Shown: positions 29,940 to 42,944, numbered from the stretch's first letter. The stretch: 64,000 bases of DNA from Membranipora membranacea (GCA_914767715.1 OU612070.1:22122025-22186024); one strand, 5' to 3'. The notes: generated by a model from the sequence alone, not told the origin. Made by a program: numbers and translations.

Positions 29940-30303
29940 CATTCTGCGCATGCTCAGCTCTGGGCATGAGCTGATCTCTGCAAAATTGAGTCTCGGAATT
30001 CCGAAGCCATCTGATTGGCTACCTGCTCTGGTGACATACTCCCCAAAGCGTGCGGATTTGTTATTAATAGTTATCCTCTCTTGTCATTATTAGCTGATTA
30101 TGAATGACAGTTTATGCAGGGGATCTCCCATTTCCCCTTTCCAAAGTTGCAATCAGAACCAAAACTAAACTCATTGTTCTTGCACATGCGCAAATTCAAG
30201 TCACGCATGATGCATACTTAGCCTTACGACACCTGCTTTGTGGTAATGCTAGCCTAGTTTATCAGTGATCTACATGCCCAGTCAGATCACGAGAGTCAGT
30301 ATG
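29940..30303. mobile_element. 364-bp insertion with 9-bp target duplication, unit 1 only
   Basis: ATACATGAT flanks it at 29931-29939 and 30304-30312. Unit 2 has one copy of the site (ACACATGAT, 55649-55657) and no insert. The ends are weakly inverted (CATTCTG against CATACTG). It has no coding capacity. A 9-bp duplication suggests a Mutator-type MITE; if counted as 8 bp, hAT is possible. Confidence 0.7.
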
Positions 30304-30312
30304 ATACATGAT

Positions 30313-31098
30313 ACACAGTCATCATTGTAAAAATCTGTGTGCAATTATGCTTGTGCTTACATATCAAGGTCAGCTAAGTTAGAAAATCCAGAAAATTGAA
30401 CAAATCCAAGTCAAGGGTATGCCCTTGTCCAAGTTGGTGTGAAATTTGTAACTTGAGTGATAGCCTGCCTTACCAATACACTTTAATATACTGATCCTTA
30501 CATCATACATAAGTAAATGTGAGAAAGAGAACTAGCCTCACTTTGGGCAGCTTCTTTAAAACAAAGGTAAGTACCAAACTACAGTCTGCCTGCCTTGCTT
30601 ATTTTTTATAGATAGATAGATAGATATACAGTCTGAGTCACAAGCCACATCCACCCTCTATCTAGTCTGGTGTTGGAGATCAGGACTTATGGGGACAGGT
30701 ATACTCAACACCATCCAGATGCCCATGACTGGTCTCTAGTTTTCACCTCTGTTAATATATAAGTAAAAGGAAGTTAGTATTGGTCTATCCTTCATGTGTC
30801 ATACATGCTGTGCAGGATTTGAGTCAGTGTGGCTAACATCCTTCTGAAGCGCACTGTTTAATATTCTATTTCATAGGAGTAAATCATCAAATTCAAATTC
30901 CACTGGTATATGTAAGTATGGTGCTGCTGCTGTTGTTTTCTTTTGCATGCACTGTTATATTAGCCAAGTTTATAGATTATAGCTCATTGCATGCAATATC
31001 ACAGAATTAAACAAAAAACAGTGAGAGCATGCCACAATGTACAAGTGTAAAACAGTCCAGTTAGAATAATACTTAATTATACATTCAATTGTTTCAGG
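30313..31098. other. Duplicated spacer upstream of hAT-derived gene
   Basis: This matches unit 2 apart from an 18-base difference near 30405 and the MITE present only in unit 2 (site AAAGGAAG at 30766-30773). A GATA microsatellite lies at 30609-30630. The plus-strand segment 30901-31110 is duplicated at 31201-31414 and looks like an intron plus acceptor. Confidence 0.5.
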
Positions 31099-31407
31099 TG
31101 AGGCATCTTCTGTTACCCCTACAACAGCTGATGATATCAGGACCCAGGGAGACGTAGACCAGATAGACGTAGACCAGAGTGACCGAGCGTAGGGAGAAGG
31201 AGCTGGTATATGTAAGTATGGTGCTGCTGGCTCTTGCTCTGTTTTGTCTGCACTATTGTATATTTGCTAAGTTTCTAGGTTATAGCTCATTGCATACTGT
31301 AACACAGAAAAACAAACAAAAGCCAGAAAGATGCATGCAACAAAGTAAAAGTCTAAGACAATGCAGTTAGAATATTACCTATCATGCAATATGTTCACTT
31401 GTTTTAG

Positions 31408-32820
31408 GTGAGGAACCTTCTGAAGACCCTCGAACAACCCATGACACCCATAGAGGCGGAGCCAGACAGACAGACAGACCAGCAAGAAGGAGCTCTAGAT
31501 ATAGCACAAGCTCTTAAAGAACGTCTAACAGATGAGCAGAAGTATGATATTCTGACGATCGGGAATTGTGACAAGTACAGCAAGGATCACGTGTATCCTA
31601 GTACACAAAGATATGGGAGGAACAGATCGTTCCCGAGAAGATGGCTGGAAAACCACAAGTGGTTATTGTACAGTGAAGCAGAAGAAGGAGGATACTGTAA
31701 AGTATGTGTTCTGTTTTAAGCGAAACGGCCTCCTATGCTGTATGCAGCTTCAGTCAGCCTTTGTGAGAAGATCAACATCGAGCCATCCGTACCCCAAACA
31801 GCTTCGAAACAAAGAAACAGAGCTAATGCGCCTAGTAGCTCACCTGAAGAGTATTACGGCAGGAATCTAATTCTGCCGTTTCTAGATGATATCATCTCTG
31901 AGATGAATGCTAGGTTGGTAACGATTTCATTGTCAATTATCATTTTTAATTTTACTAAAAATCATTGGAGTCACAGAAGTTCAGCTGACTAAACTTCACT
32001 TTCTGCATCTCGCCAGGCTTACACCAACTAAGGTGTCATTAATACTGACTGGAATAACTACAAACTGAGTAACAAACCAGCTACACATTTGTTGTGATAA
32101 CCAAAGTTGACTTTGCTTTCAGGTTCGCTACAGATTCATCAGAATGTCTATAAGCTGGCGCTGTTAATCCCCGAGGCACTCAATCAGATGGATTATGAAG
32201 AGTGACACAAAATTATCAGCAATGACAGGATCTACAATAGGCTGCAAGTGGGTGTAACTGACCAGACTTCATTTGAGGTGAGTAATACGCTACAATAGAT
32301 CGACCAAAATGTCAAAAACTACCGTCCTTACAAGGAGTTTTATTTGTATTGAATTATTGGAAGTTCAACTCCTTGTACAATAAAAACACAAATTCCCAGA
32401 TTTACAGAGCTATGTGCTCTTTATCCATGAGCAAGCGACTCAGAGAGTAAAAGCTGTCAACAGTTCAAAGAAATAATTTTATCAGATTAATATATCCCAA
32501 TTAAATTATCTTCATTTCGGAAGCTCAATTCAGTGTTTAGATCAGGTTTATGACTTTTCATTCAAAAGATTGAGCTTCGAAGATGGTACACTAAGTGGGA
32601 GGAGCAAACCTCTGATGTGCCTGAGGAGGCCTTCAAAGCTATAAAGAGCTGTGATAGTAGCCTCTACCCGAACATCGCCACACTACTAAACCTCTTCCTA
32701 GTCACACCAACTACATCCTGTGAACCAGAGAGAGTGTTCAGCCAGCTCAAGAATATAAAAACATGTTATTATCTTAATTTCTTGGTACAGCTCTATTCAT
32801 CCTTACAGTCAATGGAATGA
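31408..32820 (+). pseudogene. hAT transposase-derived gene, unit 1 copy (decayed)
   Basis: The fragments are the same as in the better copy at 57155-58567. They comprise a TTF-type zinc-finger region (RRWLENHKWLLYSEAEEGGYCKVCVLF, after 31408), a DUF4371-like piece (RNLILPFLDDIISEMNAR), a middle exon at about 32127-32279, and the hATC dimerisation end (LYPNIATLLNLFLVTPTTSCEPERVFSQLKNIKT, 32668-32770). Three lesions are seen against unit 2. TAA replaces a Glu codon after CVLF (31717-31719), an extra A follows TCATCAGA near 32137, and TGA replaces the Trp of EEW (about 32204). It is inactive. Confidence 0.85.
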
Positions 32821-32884
32821 ATTCTATAGCAATTTGGGAATATAACTACTCTTACAAACAAAGCCTTGTTCGTCCATGAACAAA

Positions 32885-33965
32885 ATCTGTAGTGCTGTTT
32901 CAAAGGTTGAACCAGTATAGCTTTACTGGCAAGCAGCCAGCCAAGTATATAGACACTTGAGTTGTTTGTGAACTGCTTGTCTTACTGATGATTGATGTTG
33001 TGGTTTGTGGTTGGTTTATTTTTCTACTGTATGGAAACTAGCGTTTTGAGTTCGATTGACTGTGCTGTAGTGCAGTAACACTTAGCAGGTGGCTGTAAGT
33101 TATGTGAGTTTGGGGCCAAATTACAGTAAATTTTCATAAATACACCTGACTGCTTTGTTTTTATTTATTTATTTATGCATGGTCTTTATTTGTCATTGAC
33201 TATGATCGGCAATAATAAAAAAAAAAATATATATATATAAACAGTATTATATTATCACTTGAAGCAATTTTTTATGAGCTCTATGAATGAGTTGACCTCT
33301 GGACGGAACCACTTATATTGACCCATAGTTGAACTTTGGTCCATTTTGCCTGCATATTTTGTGCTCTTCTATAATAATCTTTGTATACATTGATAGGCTT
33401 AGATCAACTCCTTAAGTAACCTTGACGCTATCACAGCCCTAATTATGACTGTAAGGAATTAGATAAAAATGATATCTAATGGGATTTATGTCTCCTTCCA
33501 TGTACAGTGTGATATTTTCTGTTCGATTCCGGGGAAACTGAAAGTTGTACCAACTTTGTTGGTTTTTGTTTATCATCACAAATAGTCACACTCCATTTAC
33601 TCATCTTCCTTCATGGTGGTCTCTTGTCATAACTGTAAACGCTGGGGATTTCAATGAAGATAATTACTACAAGATGAGGATTTATGACTTAGCAGAATTA
33701 TGCCCCTTTGGGTCACTCAACCAAACTAATAAGAAAGCCGTAAATCAAGGCTTCATTCAATCAATGGCGGGGGGGGGGGTCGTCAGGTGGGGCAAAAGTC
33801 CGGGGTACTCAGACTAGGTTTGGTAATGAGACTCTAGTTTTGTGCAAAATCCATCACTGTTGTGTAATTGAGTGGTATAGGAGGGACAACACCCAACATG
33901 GTTCACCAGAGCTTGAGAAAGTCTGAGTGGGTAACAGTGCCCAGTCCTGGTGTTCCATAGTATCA
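32885..33965 (+). repeat. Spacer repeat downstream of hAT gene (unit 1)
   Basis: This is the counterpart of 58652-59732 and the older 541-1406. It includes a short AT microsatellite (33224-33240) and a 10-G run at about 33770. The open frame 33545-33817 is shared with 59311-59592, but there is no domain and the G-run lies inside it. Confidence 0.65.
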
Positions 33966-34500
33966 ACCAGAATCGGCTAGACTGCACTGAAGGGGCTTTA
34001 TATTACAGATGACTGATCTGTGTTAAAGTAAAGTTGTATAGCTGAAACAAGAGGGGCTATTTTCTGAGTAGATGCAGAGACTTTTCTCTGATTATTAATT
34101 GGCATTGAGCCTTTTCAATCCTCAGCGAGGAATGTCTTTTGTACGGTAGTGAAGGAATCTTTTGAATTTCATCCAATGGTACACTGTCTTCTTACAGTTC
34201 AACAGACCAACCAGAAAACATAGCTTGTGGGCCAAACCAAAATCTTGAAAACGATGCTGCGGATCGAAATATAGGATGACTGGAGTTATATCCTCTGTTA
34301 TTGAGGTGGGGCAACTCCTGATTTTTACGCTTACTCAAAGTTAGTTAGATAGATTGGAGCATTTATCCAATATTAAGCACCTACTAAATGTGAAGGTAGC
34401 TTATCAGCATCAATTGTACTTTGAATATGATCACAACAGGAATAACTTCCACATCTCAATCGGAAAACAGCAGGTAATGTTAATACCACATAACGAAAAG

Positions 34501-34796
34501 CAGGGGCGTATATTCTAAAAAATTTCACTCACTGACTTTTCAGAGACGAGCATAATAATCGGCGCAGCCCGATCCACACACCGTAGGCGTGGCAGGGAGG
34601 GTGTGGGAGGGGCGCTTAAGCGCCCTCCCACCACGGAAATTTTTGCATATCGGTAGCAAAATAGTGCAAGCAGAGAGGTATTTCAATAGCTCACTGAGCT
34701 GTTGGGTACTTTCAGAAAACAACTCAATAGCAGTAGAAGATTACGGTAAAAATGCTCCAGTTATAAAGCACCCATTTGAAAAAAAACTGACCCTGA
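34501..34796. mobile_element. hAT-type MITE, copy 1 (right part deleted)
   Basis: It starts CAGGGGCGTATATTCT and matches 56099-56394 almost base for base, then stops at ACTGACC. The missing part is the half that carries the tRNA-like sequence and the other inverted end. The site is empty in unit 2 (ACGAAAAG at 60256-60263 without insert). The break joins directly to sequence equivalent to 60830, so one deletion removed the MITE end and about 560 bp of flank. Confidence 0.85.
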
Positions 34797-37470
34797 TTTT
34801 GAGTTGGTGGTAGCTTTTCTGGATATCGAGGAGGGAGATTTGTCAGTGGGACTCACATCTCCTTTAAACACATCGCCTAGCAGTGAAAAACAGCGCGATT
34901 AATGACTTGGACATCTCACCATCTAACCCAAAGACTCAGAATTGATGTCCACTATTAACACATTGTTGTTCACTGGATTGACCTATCACATAAATTTTGC
35001 ATACAGAAATTTTGATTTAAATTTCAATTCCTTACTCTCATTCTTTAATTCTATGCCCTCTTGATGGCATTCCCTTTTGATCTGTTCTGCTGAACTTTGC
35101 TTGTTTGCCATATTATTCTTATTGACGCTACACTATCTACAACAGAGAAAACAATGAGGCATAAGGACGTGGATGATACTAGCACTTTGGTTAAGACTTT
35201 CCATACTATGCAGTGAGGGCTCCAGACCCCTTGGTGGGTCAACGGTATCAATACATCTTGAGTAAAGTTTTCTAGATGCATAATACCCTGAGCGATAATT
35301 TGATAAACCTAATAGATTTTTAGTTTGTGGCAATATCGCAGGGGCCAGGGCATGACATTCTCAACAAGGAACAGGTCGCAGCTAATGTGAAAGTTATATT
35401 TCAGATCGATATTGTAGGAAGGGTGATTTGATTGGCACAACAGACGGGTGTTTGATTGGCTGCACATGCAGGGCTATAACAGCCCCTTACAGCCGATTTA
35501 TAAAGGGTTAGTATTTGTACAAACTGTTCTTCCTTTGAATTCTCTATCCCCCAAGGGTGGATGAGATCCAGTGGCAAATAAGTGGCTGGTTTTGTGCATC
35601 AAACTCAAATTCTACTCACCAGATCAAGATAATAAGGGTCGTGATAGATTGTGTAGCCAGCATAATAGGATCATACTCTACAATATAATCATATCCGTGA
35701 TGGTATTGTCTTTCGAATGCAGCCCGGTCAACCAACCTCTATATGTATGCTTAGGTCTCAATCTAGTACCCAGTTTTTGTAATGCAGCCCTTGGGTAAAA
35801 TTATGACTTGCAACTGGTTAAAGTAGAACTAAATTCTACAGATAGGGGAAGGCAGGGCACGTTGATCCACCCCACTTTTTTCAAATACCATTTTATGTTT
35901 TAAGTTTTCCCTTCCATCAGAGGTCAAGTGACAAAAGGCACACTTTTTGATCGCACAAAGAAAATGATAGCTGCTAAGGGAAGTTAACTATTTAGTTTTT
36001 CATCGTTTTTAGCGTAAAAAGTAAATAATGCGCACATCAACGGAAATTTCATCTATTCCCAACAAGACTTGACTGAGAAGTTGCAACTTATATTATGTGA
36101 TAACATCATATTTAGTCTCAATTTCACATAATCTAAACTTATCTCTGATGAGGAGATTTTGTTTAACCCGAGTTGAAAGTGAAATACAGGCTGCTGGGGC
36201 ACGTTGAAAACCAAATATCAACTAGAAATACACCAGAGGTTTCACTGACTTCGAATGGAGTATCAATTATGGATAAGCGACAAAATAAACAAATCGTAGT
36301 TAAGTGAACTTTGTATAGATATTTCAGTTATGAGTAAAAAGAGTTCTACAGTTAACCCACAAGGCTAAAGTTCTTAGATATCTTTATAATATCTCCATCC
36401 TGCTAACTCTACCGTTGGTTTGATCAGTGTGATGTGAAAACATGTAAGTTATCTGTTATCTTAATCGTCCTATTATTGGATAATCTGAATTCTGGTGTAG
36501 ACACTATGCAGAGACTCATAGTATCCAAAGGGAACAGAAATTTGGGATCTTGCATGGTATGTCAGGTATGTCAGCGGAAACTATTCTACAAGTAGACAAT
36601 TCTCTACAGAAAAAAAGGCATATTCGCACTTACATAGCAGGTTTGACTTTTATTTTAGAAATAGGCATTAATTTATTTACCTACAAAGAATAAACAGCTC
36701 TCTGTCATCATAAAGACAGAGGTATTATCAATTTCAGTTTTCGGTAGACAGGGTTCTCTCAAAACTGTCAACGAAAGAAAATAGCATGAAAAAGTCTTTA
36801 CTACCATACTTTATGTGTTCTCAGAGACCTAATGTGACATAATTAGGCAAAAAAACTAGTTATGAGTACAGTTCTACAGTGAGAAACTGGGGACATCTCT
36901 TTAGCTAGTAAGATTATAGTGATTTGCTAGAACAAGTTTGTTCCCTCTGTGGTTACGTAGGACTACCTGAATAGCTGTGTATTAGCCGTCGCTGCCGCAG
37001 AGCCTTGATATTCAACTTTCGCAATAGCACACCGCCACAATTAAGGGAACGAACTAGCTCTAGTGATTTTATACATTTCATTCGCACAGACTTAGTTAGA
37101 GGAGAACAATCAATAGGTGTCCAGAACAGATTTTTATGATCACGCAAGGAATTTCCCTTTGAAAGTGTTAAAATTTTAAATATTAACGAATAATAACAAC
37201 GAATAAAGAGAATAACATAGATCAATATTGCAAACCATTTATTTATGATAATATTTGAATATTAGAGTTTCCTTCCTCTACTACACTGGTATTCCTGTTT
37301 TGTCTTTGTTCAACCAGGCACCAAAACTATAACGCAAGGTATCAGGTAATTCTAATCACTAAGACAACATTATTTATTTATTTATTTATTTATTGAGGTT
37401 TTCTAAAAGTTTATAATTATAACCAGTATATAGTCAAGAGTTACTTGATAAAATTCAATTGCATGTCATG
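34797..37470. other. Duplicated spacer, no gene seen
   Basis: This matches 60830-63217 in unit 2 except that 35240-35575 is missing there. It contains the GGGCACGTTGA-type repeat (35846-36210) and a TTTA microsatellite at 37371-37396. Open frames (35051-35333, 35571-35798, 36953-37225) have no domain and are not preserved between copies. Confidence 0.5.
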
Positions 37471-38210
37471 AGTGATAAAGCATGCTAAATATGGAACTAT
37501 GAATCAAGTCATGAACCCAATCCGACCAAAATCCATCCCTAATCTAAACGTTTCACACATTGAAGCTTCCTGGCAGCATGTTGATAATTATATATTATGT
37601 TGGGACATCATAATTATAACTAGGTGCCAAAGGTGCATTAACCTGAATATTAATAATAATCGACTGCATGCGCTTTATAATGTGCGAAATAATTGTGTAA
37701 CAAAATCAATAAAATATTTATATATGTACAAAAAGATTCCATATAAAACTAAAAGGAATTCTCAGACATGAGCAATTAACAGCGGAATACCCTACTACAT
37801 GTTCAGCAGTGTTCATCTTTTTACTACTGTTTGAATTCTTTGCATTGCACCATTAAGATGACTTTTACCACAGGTAAGTGTATCATTTACTTTGGTTATC
37901 TGGTGTGCTAGAGGCCGAAGCTTATTCATTTTCTGGCAAACTTTTCCATTATGCAAAACAAAACTGAATTTTAATACCTGTTGTCTCGAATGTCCATGAA
38001 GTATTTTGCTGGTCTTTGAACATCCCTTGTCATGGACTATTACCGACCATTGTGATCTTTTCCATGTGTTGCCGGCAAAGATCAAGTAATTCATCTTCTA
38101 AGCTATATGTGAAAGGTTGACTGGCTGCCTTAATCCATACCATGTTCTTTAATATCAATTTCTCTGGTGATTATTTACTTTCTGTTGTATTCTATGATTC
38201 TTTTTTGTAG
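37471..38210. other. Nearly identical duplicate segment preceding NHL gene
   Basis: This is almost base-identical to 63218-63957. Two open frames (37472-37771 plus, 37813-38094 minus) survive in both copies, but the duplication is so recent that this says little about coding. Neither has a recognisable domain. Confidence 0.4.
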
Positions 38211-38460
38211 TTCATATTCTGATTGTTGCCCAGAGTATTTGTCTAGCTAGAGCTAGTATTTCTGAGTTACAGACAGATCCATCAGACTGTACAGTGGAGT
38301 CATTCATCACTGGGAATGAGAATATTTTGTCCATCTTGAAGGATCAATCTGAAACTGATTCTTATTTTGTTGGCACTCAGACATCCCTGCAGAAAATGAC
38401 CAGCTCTGGAACTGAGATATTAGCAAACCAAGGAACAGACCCATGGGGCAATCCGCAAAA
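38211..38460 (+). CDS. NHL-repeat gene, exon a
   Basis: The acceptor CTATGATTCTTTTTTGTAG precedes 38211 and the donor AAAA|GTATGT follows 38460. Translation starts HILIVAQSICLARASIS, which looks like the second half of a signal peptide, then continues with a Ser/Thr-rich segment to DPWGNPQ. Two bases are left over and are completed by the next exon. The start codon must be on an earlier exon that I could not find. A second copy of this exon begins at 63958. Confidence 0.7.
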
Positions 38461-38895
38461 GTATGTGATAAATATTTTTTACTTATCTTAACTCTCAGTT
38501 GCATTATTGCATAACCCATAGGTGAAAAGTTGTAGGGACAGACTTATTATATGATAATATTCAATCATATACTGTGTTTTATGCAATCATAATACATAAA
38601 ATCATGCGGAGATCAGCCAAATAAAAGCGTGTATTATACATTGTATTATACTATATTAAATTAAATTGTGTTACATTATTGACTTGTTGTGAAATTATCC
38701 TATAGTTATTCTCTACTGATATAATCCAAACCCAGATGCCTATTTCTAAACTGCATGACTGTCAAAAAAATGTTTACCTTCTATGTTCAGCAGTTTTAAT
38801 GACTTCTAATGGCAATGTACGCTTCAAATGTGACCATTTGTCACCATTGCATGGTAATTTAATTGAATTGGAAACGATGCTGTTTTGTTCTTTAG

Positions 38896-39044
38896 CTTCA
38901 ATCAAATAAGTGGCATCGCATACACCAGAGACGGGAACCTGGTCTTTGCTGACAAATACACTAATTGCGTCAGAAAGTATTACCTGGCAACAAGCACACA
39001 CGACATCTTTGCTGGCCAGTGCGGGTCTTATGGAGTCGTCGATG
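38896..39044 (+). CDS. NHL-repeat gene, exon b
   Basis: The acceptor is TTTTGTTCTTTAG and the donor GATG|GTATGT. Joined in phase to exon a it reads NFNQISGIAYTRDGNLVFAD, then KYTNCVRKY, ending GQCGSYGVVDG. This is a textbook NHL repeat (GIA...GNLVFAD...N.VRK......FAG), a blade of a beta-propeller used in extracellular or scaffold proteins. Phase is kept into exon c. Confidence 0.85.
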
Positions 39045-40942
39045 GTATGTTAGCAAGCCCATAGACTTCTTAACAAAAATAGTTGTTTGCAGTTTTAATG
39101 GCATTTTAATTCTTTATAAATTGTTTTACATGAAATTATGGGTTAAGTTTGAATTTGAAAACAGGGTGTAGAAATCACTGCTCACAATACATTGGTGGTA
39201 AAGCGTGCGTCGAATTGAGGTTTTAGTAGCGGGAAAATTCGACGCTGCAAATATTAGGTTAGTTCTCCATATATTATACTAGTAAATCTGCTTAGTACCA
39301 TGTATCAAAAATACCTAAGATTCATTGTTAGTGACCGGAAAAAATTAACGGCCACTAAATTTTAAAACCATAGATGGCCATGTATAGATGCTAAAGTTGG
39401 TTGTCATATTACTTTCTTAAATTGAAATTTGCCTACCTCGATTAACACTGATTCATATTGACCAGATTTTCTGGATACCTGATCATTTATCAATCAGTGT
39501 TGACCTTGGCCCTAGGGACTTAGGCAGGAACTTATCCTAAGTCAACTGTTTCTATAAAGCAGTCAATTCAAAATGTGAAGACAACATCCCCTCGACAATT
39601 TGACTTGTTTATTGACCTGTTTATAGACTTCATACAGGTCAATATATTTTATGGTCATTATTAGAATCAATTAGGTTTTTTTCTGGGCTGCACAATAATC
39701 AGGCGTTAAATGAGATTAGCAAGGTTGACGGAAGGTAGTTTGTCATTTATTATTATTATTAATATCATTATTATTATTATGAATTTGCAGTTGTTTTTGG
39801 CAGTCAATATCATCCTGGTGGGATATCCTACATGACATGCCAAAGAAATTGTGGTATATGACAACTAATTATGGTCTATGGCAACCACAAACACAGAGAA
39901 GCCAATAGTTCAATGGTATATAGCTAGGATTGTGTGCTATTGAAAGATAAATTGCATTTTTCGCAATATATTTCAATTGGCCACTGCAAACAACTTGGGA
40001 AAAGTTCAAGCATCCTATTTATATCAACATCAATCCATGGCTATTTATTTTAAAACGATCCTTCCCCTCAGTAAATTTCCTGGTTGCTGCACAAATGTGT
40101 GTCAGGATGTTGGATTTGGAACTTAACTAGAAATTTGTCACAACGTGACATAACATGTAATCCGATTGTGCTTGCCTGGATTAACAATGTCAACATTTGT
40201 TCATGACTGTGCAATGTTGCAGATTTTGTAACTGTGCGGTTATATTATTGTTACCCAGTTCAAATACAGTAACCAAATAGATCAGTTCGTAATTCAAAAC
40301 CTGCCCTACAAATCTTCAGCAATGTACCTGAATATGGTACAAATGTCCTTTTGTAAGGGCGCTTGTACCTAAATCAACATTACGTTACATGATAAACGAT
40401 TAACCGAACATCTGAGCAAGGTTTATTTTAAAAATTTTAATTCTCTGTAGCCCTTGTCATTTTTCGGTTGGTTACTCTCTACCTGTTGCGGACAGTGGCT
40501 AAACCAAGGAGTAAAGGACTCCTTGGCCACACCATGGCAAGCATGTCTATAGCCACTCATCCCAGGCTCCTGACTAGTATAAAGTATTCTTTGAATAAAT
40601 GCATGATAGAACTTCAGTATTTTTTTTTACATGATTTATACCTAGAATAGATGTTATAAAAGGCAAAAGCTTGAAATGTGCCTCGGAAAGAAAATTGATC
40701 ACTAATTGTCAATGTAAACACCAACAAATCATGGTAAATTATCCCCTACACTGTTGAGAGCTGCATTCTTTCCACGGAAAACAGTCACTCTCAACTGAGA
40801 AAGGGAATAACCATGGTTTATTGGATTTAACATTGATTATTAGTAATCAATTTTCTTTCCATGGCAAATGTCAAGCTTTTGACTTATATCTGATTTTATA
40901 ATGTCATATTATATTACTTATATATAAAACAAACATTTGTAG

Positions 40943-41053
40943 GCCACAGAACTGATGTTGCTAGACTTGGACAATTGTTTGGTTTGGCAGTAGACAACAC
41001 AAGAGGGTATGTTTACATTATGGAGCAGGCAAAGATGAAAAGAGTTGACACCA
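40943..41053 (+). CDS. NHL-repeat gene, exon c
   Basis: The acceptor is ACATTTGTAG and the donor ACCA|GTAAGA. In phase it reads GHRTDVARLGQLFGLAVDNT then RGYVYIMEQAKMKRVDT, a further NHL blade. The preceding intron (39045-40942) is about 1.9 kb and contains only a TTA microsatellite near 39750 and no other feature. Confidence 0.8.
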
Positions 41054-41541
41054 GTAAGATGTAAATTTATTTTGTCTAATTAAATACAAAGATTAGTTAG
41101 ATAGAGGTTATTTTTGGGGTTTGAGATATTGCTCAAACAACACCAACTATGACAATCACATCAGACATATGGTGTTGCAACAATTAATTTTAAAACGTAT
41201 ATAAAACCATTTCACTGATTGTTAATATATCCTACTGAGACATAAATACCCCTTTTTTTGTTCTTCGGATGTGAAGAGTATAACCCCATACCGGAAATTT
41301 ATTTGCTGCCAAGCTCTGTTTTGTTTTCGATTGAAAAAAGAAATCAACCTGTATTAAATCTTCTAATTGCTCAGGACCGTAGCTGTCATGGCCTGGCATA
41401 GCATATGCCTGCATTCTTTATTGCTACAACGCTACTGCCGGCTCGAAGGGGGCAACTCCAAGTTCACAAAAATTGGGTCATACCATCAACCTATAATAAT
41501 GTTTTGTGACCATGTAAACATTTTACCTATATCTCTCACAG

Positions 41542-41771
41542 GTACGGATGAATGTGAAACAATTCGAATTGAATACAGTGGATATTATTTTGCTAACCTG
41601 AAAGGCGTAACAGTGGATGAATCCGATGGGACAATATACTTTGCAGTGGCAACTGTAATTTTCATGAAGGGGGTGGCTCTGGATTCAACTGTTGAAGTGT
41701 TTGCAGGTGTACCACATGCCTATGTCAGCACAGATGGGACGATGAGTGAAGCCCGATTCGGTGGTCTTGAG
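41542..41771 (+). CDS. NHL-repeat gene, exon d (last seen)
   Basis: The acceptor is ATATCTCTCACAG and the donor CTTGAG|GTTAGT. In phase it reads STDECETIRIEYSGYYFANL, then KGVTVDESDGTIYFAV and FAGVPHAYVSTDGTMSEARF, ending GGLE. The FAG...DG...EARF signature is the join between two NHL blades. The exon ends in phase 0. A propeller needs five or six blades, so further exons should follow, but none was recognised before the unit boundary near 42.85 kb. The gene may be truncated by the duplication. Confidence 0.85.
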
Positions 41772-42944
41772 GTTAGTTATTAGAGGATTTATAGTCTACG
41801 TTTTGGTTGATATGGTCATATGAACTACCTTCACATAAAATTTACAAAAAATCATTACCCTAAACGAGGAAATGTTAGCTAGAGTTTAGTTCAGCTAGTT
41901 TTTGGCCGACAGTATGATAGGAAACACTGTTACCTATAATTGAGATGGGAGAATTAAATATGTAAAGAAATGTTAGCTAGTATTAAAGTCAGCTATTTCA
42001 AGCATCTGGCGGATAACATATGATGTAAGCTTAATTTTGTAGAGTGATATGGCCAATAACCGTTATATAATCTCTTCAGTCCGGGCCATGAATAAATGGC
42101 TCTAATCTTTTGAGATTTGGCATAGGCACGATTAAATTGTGTCGTTGAAAAAGTAGTTTATAACATCGACCATTTGGACAAGCGTATGCACTATAAACTC
42201 AAATCAAAATCAATCAACAACTAATAAAAACAAACTCACATCACCATTTCCAAAGCAACATTCTACAGTGTTGGATGGATGACATTGGGAAATTGTGGCG
42301 GATTCTTTGGAACGAATACATTTGGAGATTATTTTATCGATACCATCGACTTCAATCTGCTATACTGTAGAATGGGTTTAAAATACGCTGTAATATTTAA
42401 CATTTTTGTGCCAAAAATTGTTCTCGAAATTTTAACGAAAATATTATTTAAATATTGACTTGGCTTCATCAATTAATTTTTACTATTGACCTGACCTCAA
42501 CAATTTATTTCTACTAGATTTTCATATTGCTAGATAAGTACAAGCCCAAAACAGCTGCTGCCTACAAAAATTATGTGCTCATGTCAGGAGGGTAGACAAC
42601 TCCAATGCTCAGATGCTGCTAATTTCTTCTCTCAAACACGGAAATGTGACTGTGTGCATAACAAACTGCTAATCCTATGAGTACTATAGTCCTTTGGTAC
42701 TATGCAACAATAATCCTATGATAATTTATCATAATATACCAGTGTGAGAGCAAGCAACTCCCTGACATTTAATAAATGTTGTCAAGAATTTTGATTTTTT
42801 ACTGGTTTTTATTTTAACTATTCTATTTAGGTCGTTAATTTCGTTAACAAAAATGTCGTTATTGAAACCCATTCTACAGTATATACAGTACAAGTTATCG
42901 ACCTGTGTCTGAGCTGACTGTATTCGCTTCCAGCATTCTCTGAT
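41772..42944. other. Region after last NHL exon, includes unit boundary
   Basis: No exon is recognised. From about 42890 (AGTACAAGTTATCGACCTGTG) the sequence matches 4156 onward, marking the start of unit 2. Confidence 0.45.

Noticed and set aside
37472-38094. Paired ORFs identical in both units (37472-37771, 37813-38094)
   Set aside because: The whole DNA segment is nearly identical, so open frames carry no evidence of coding. No domain or splice support is seen.
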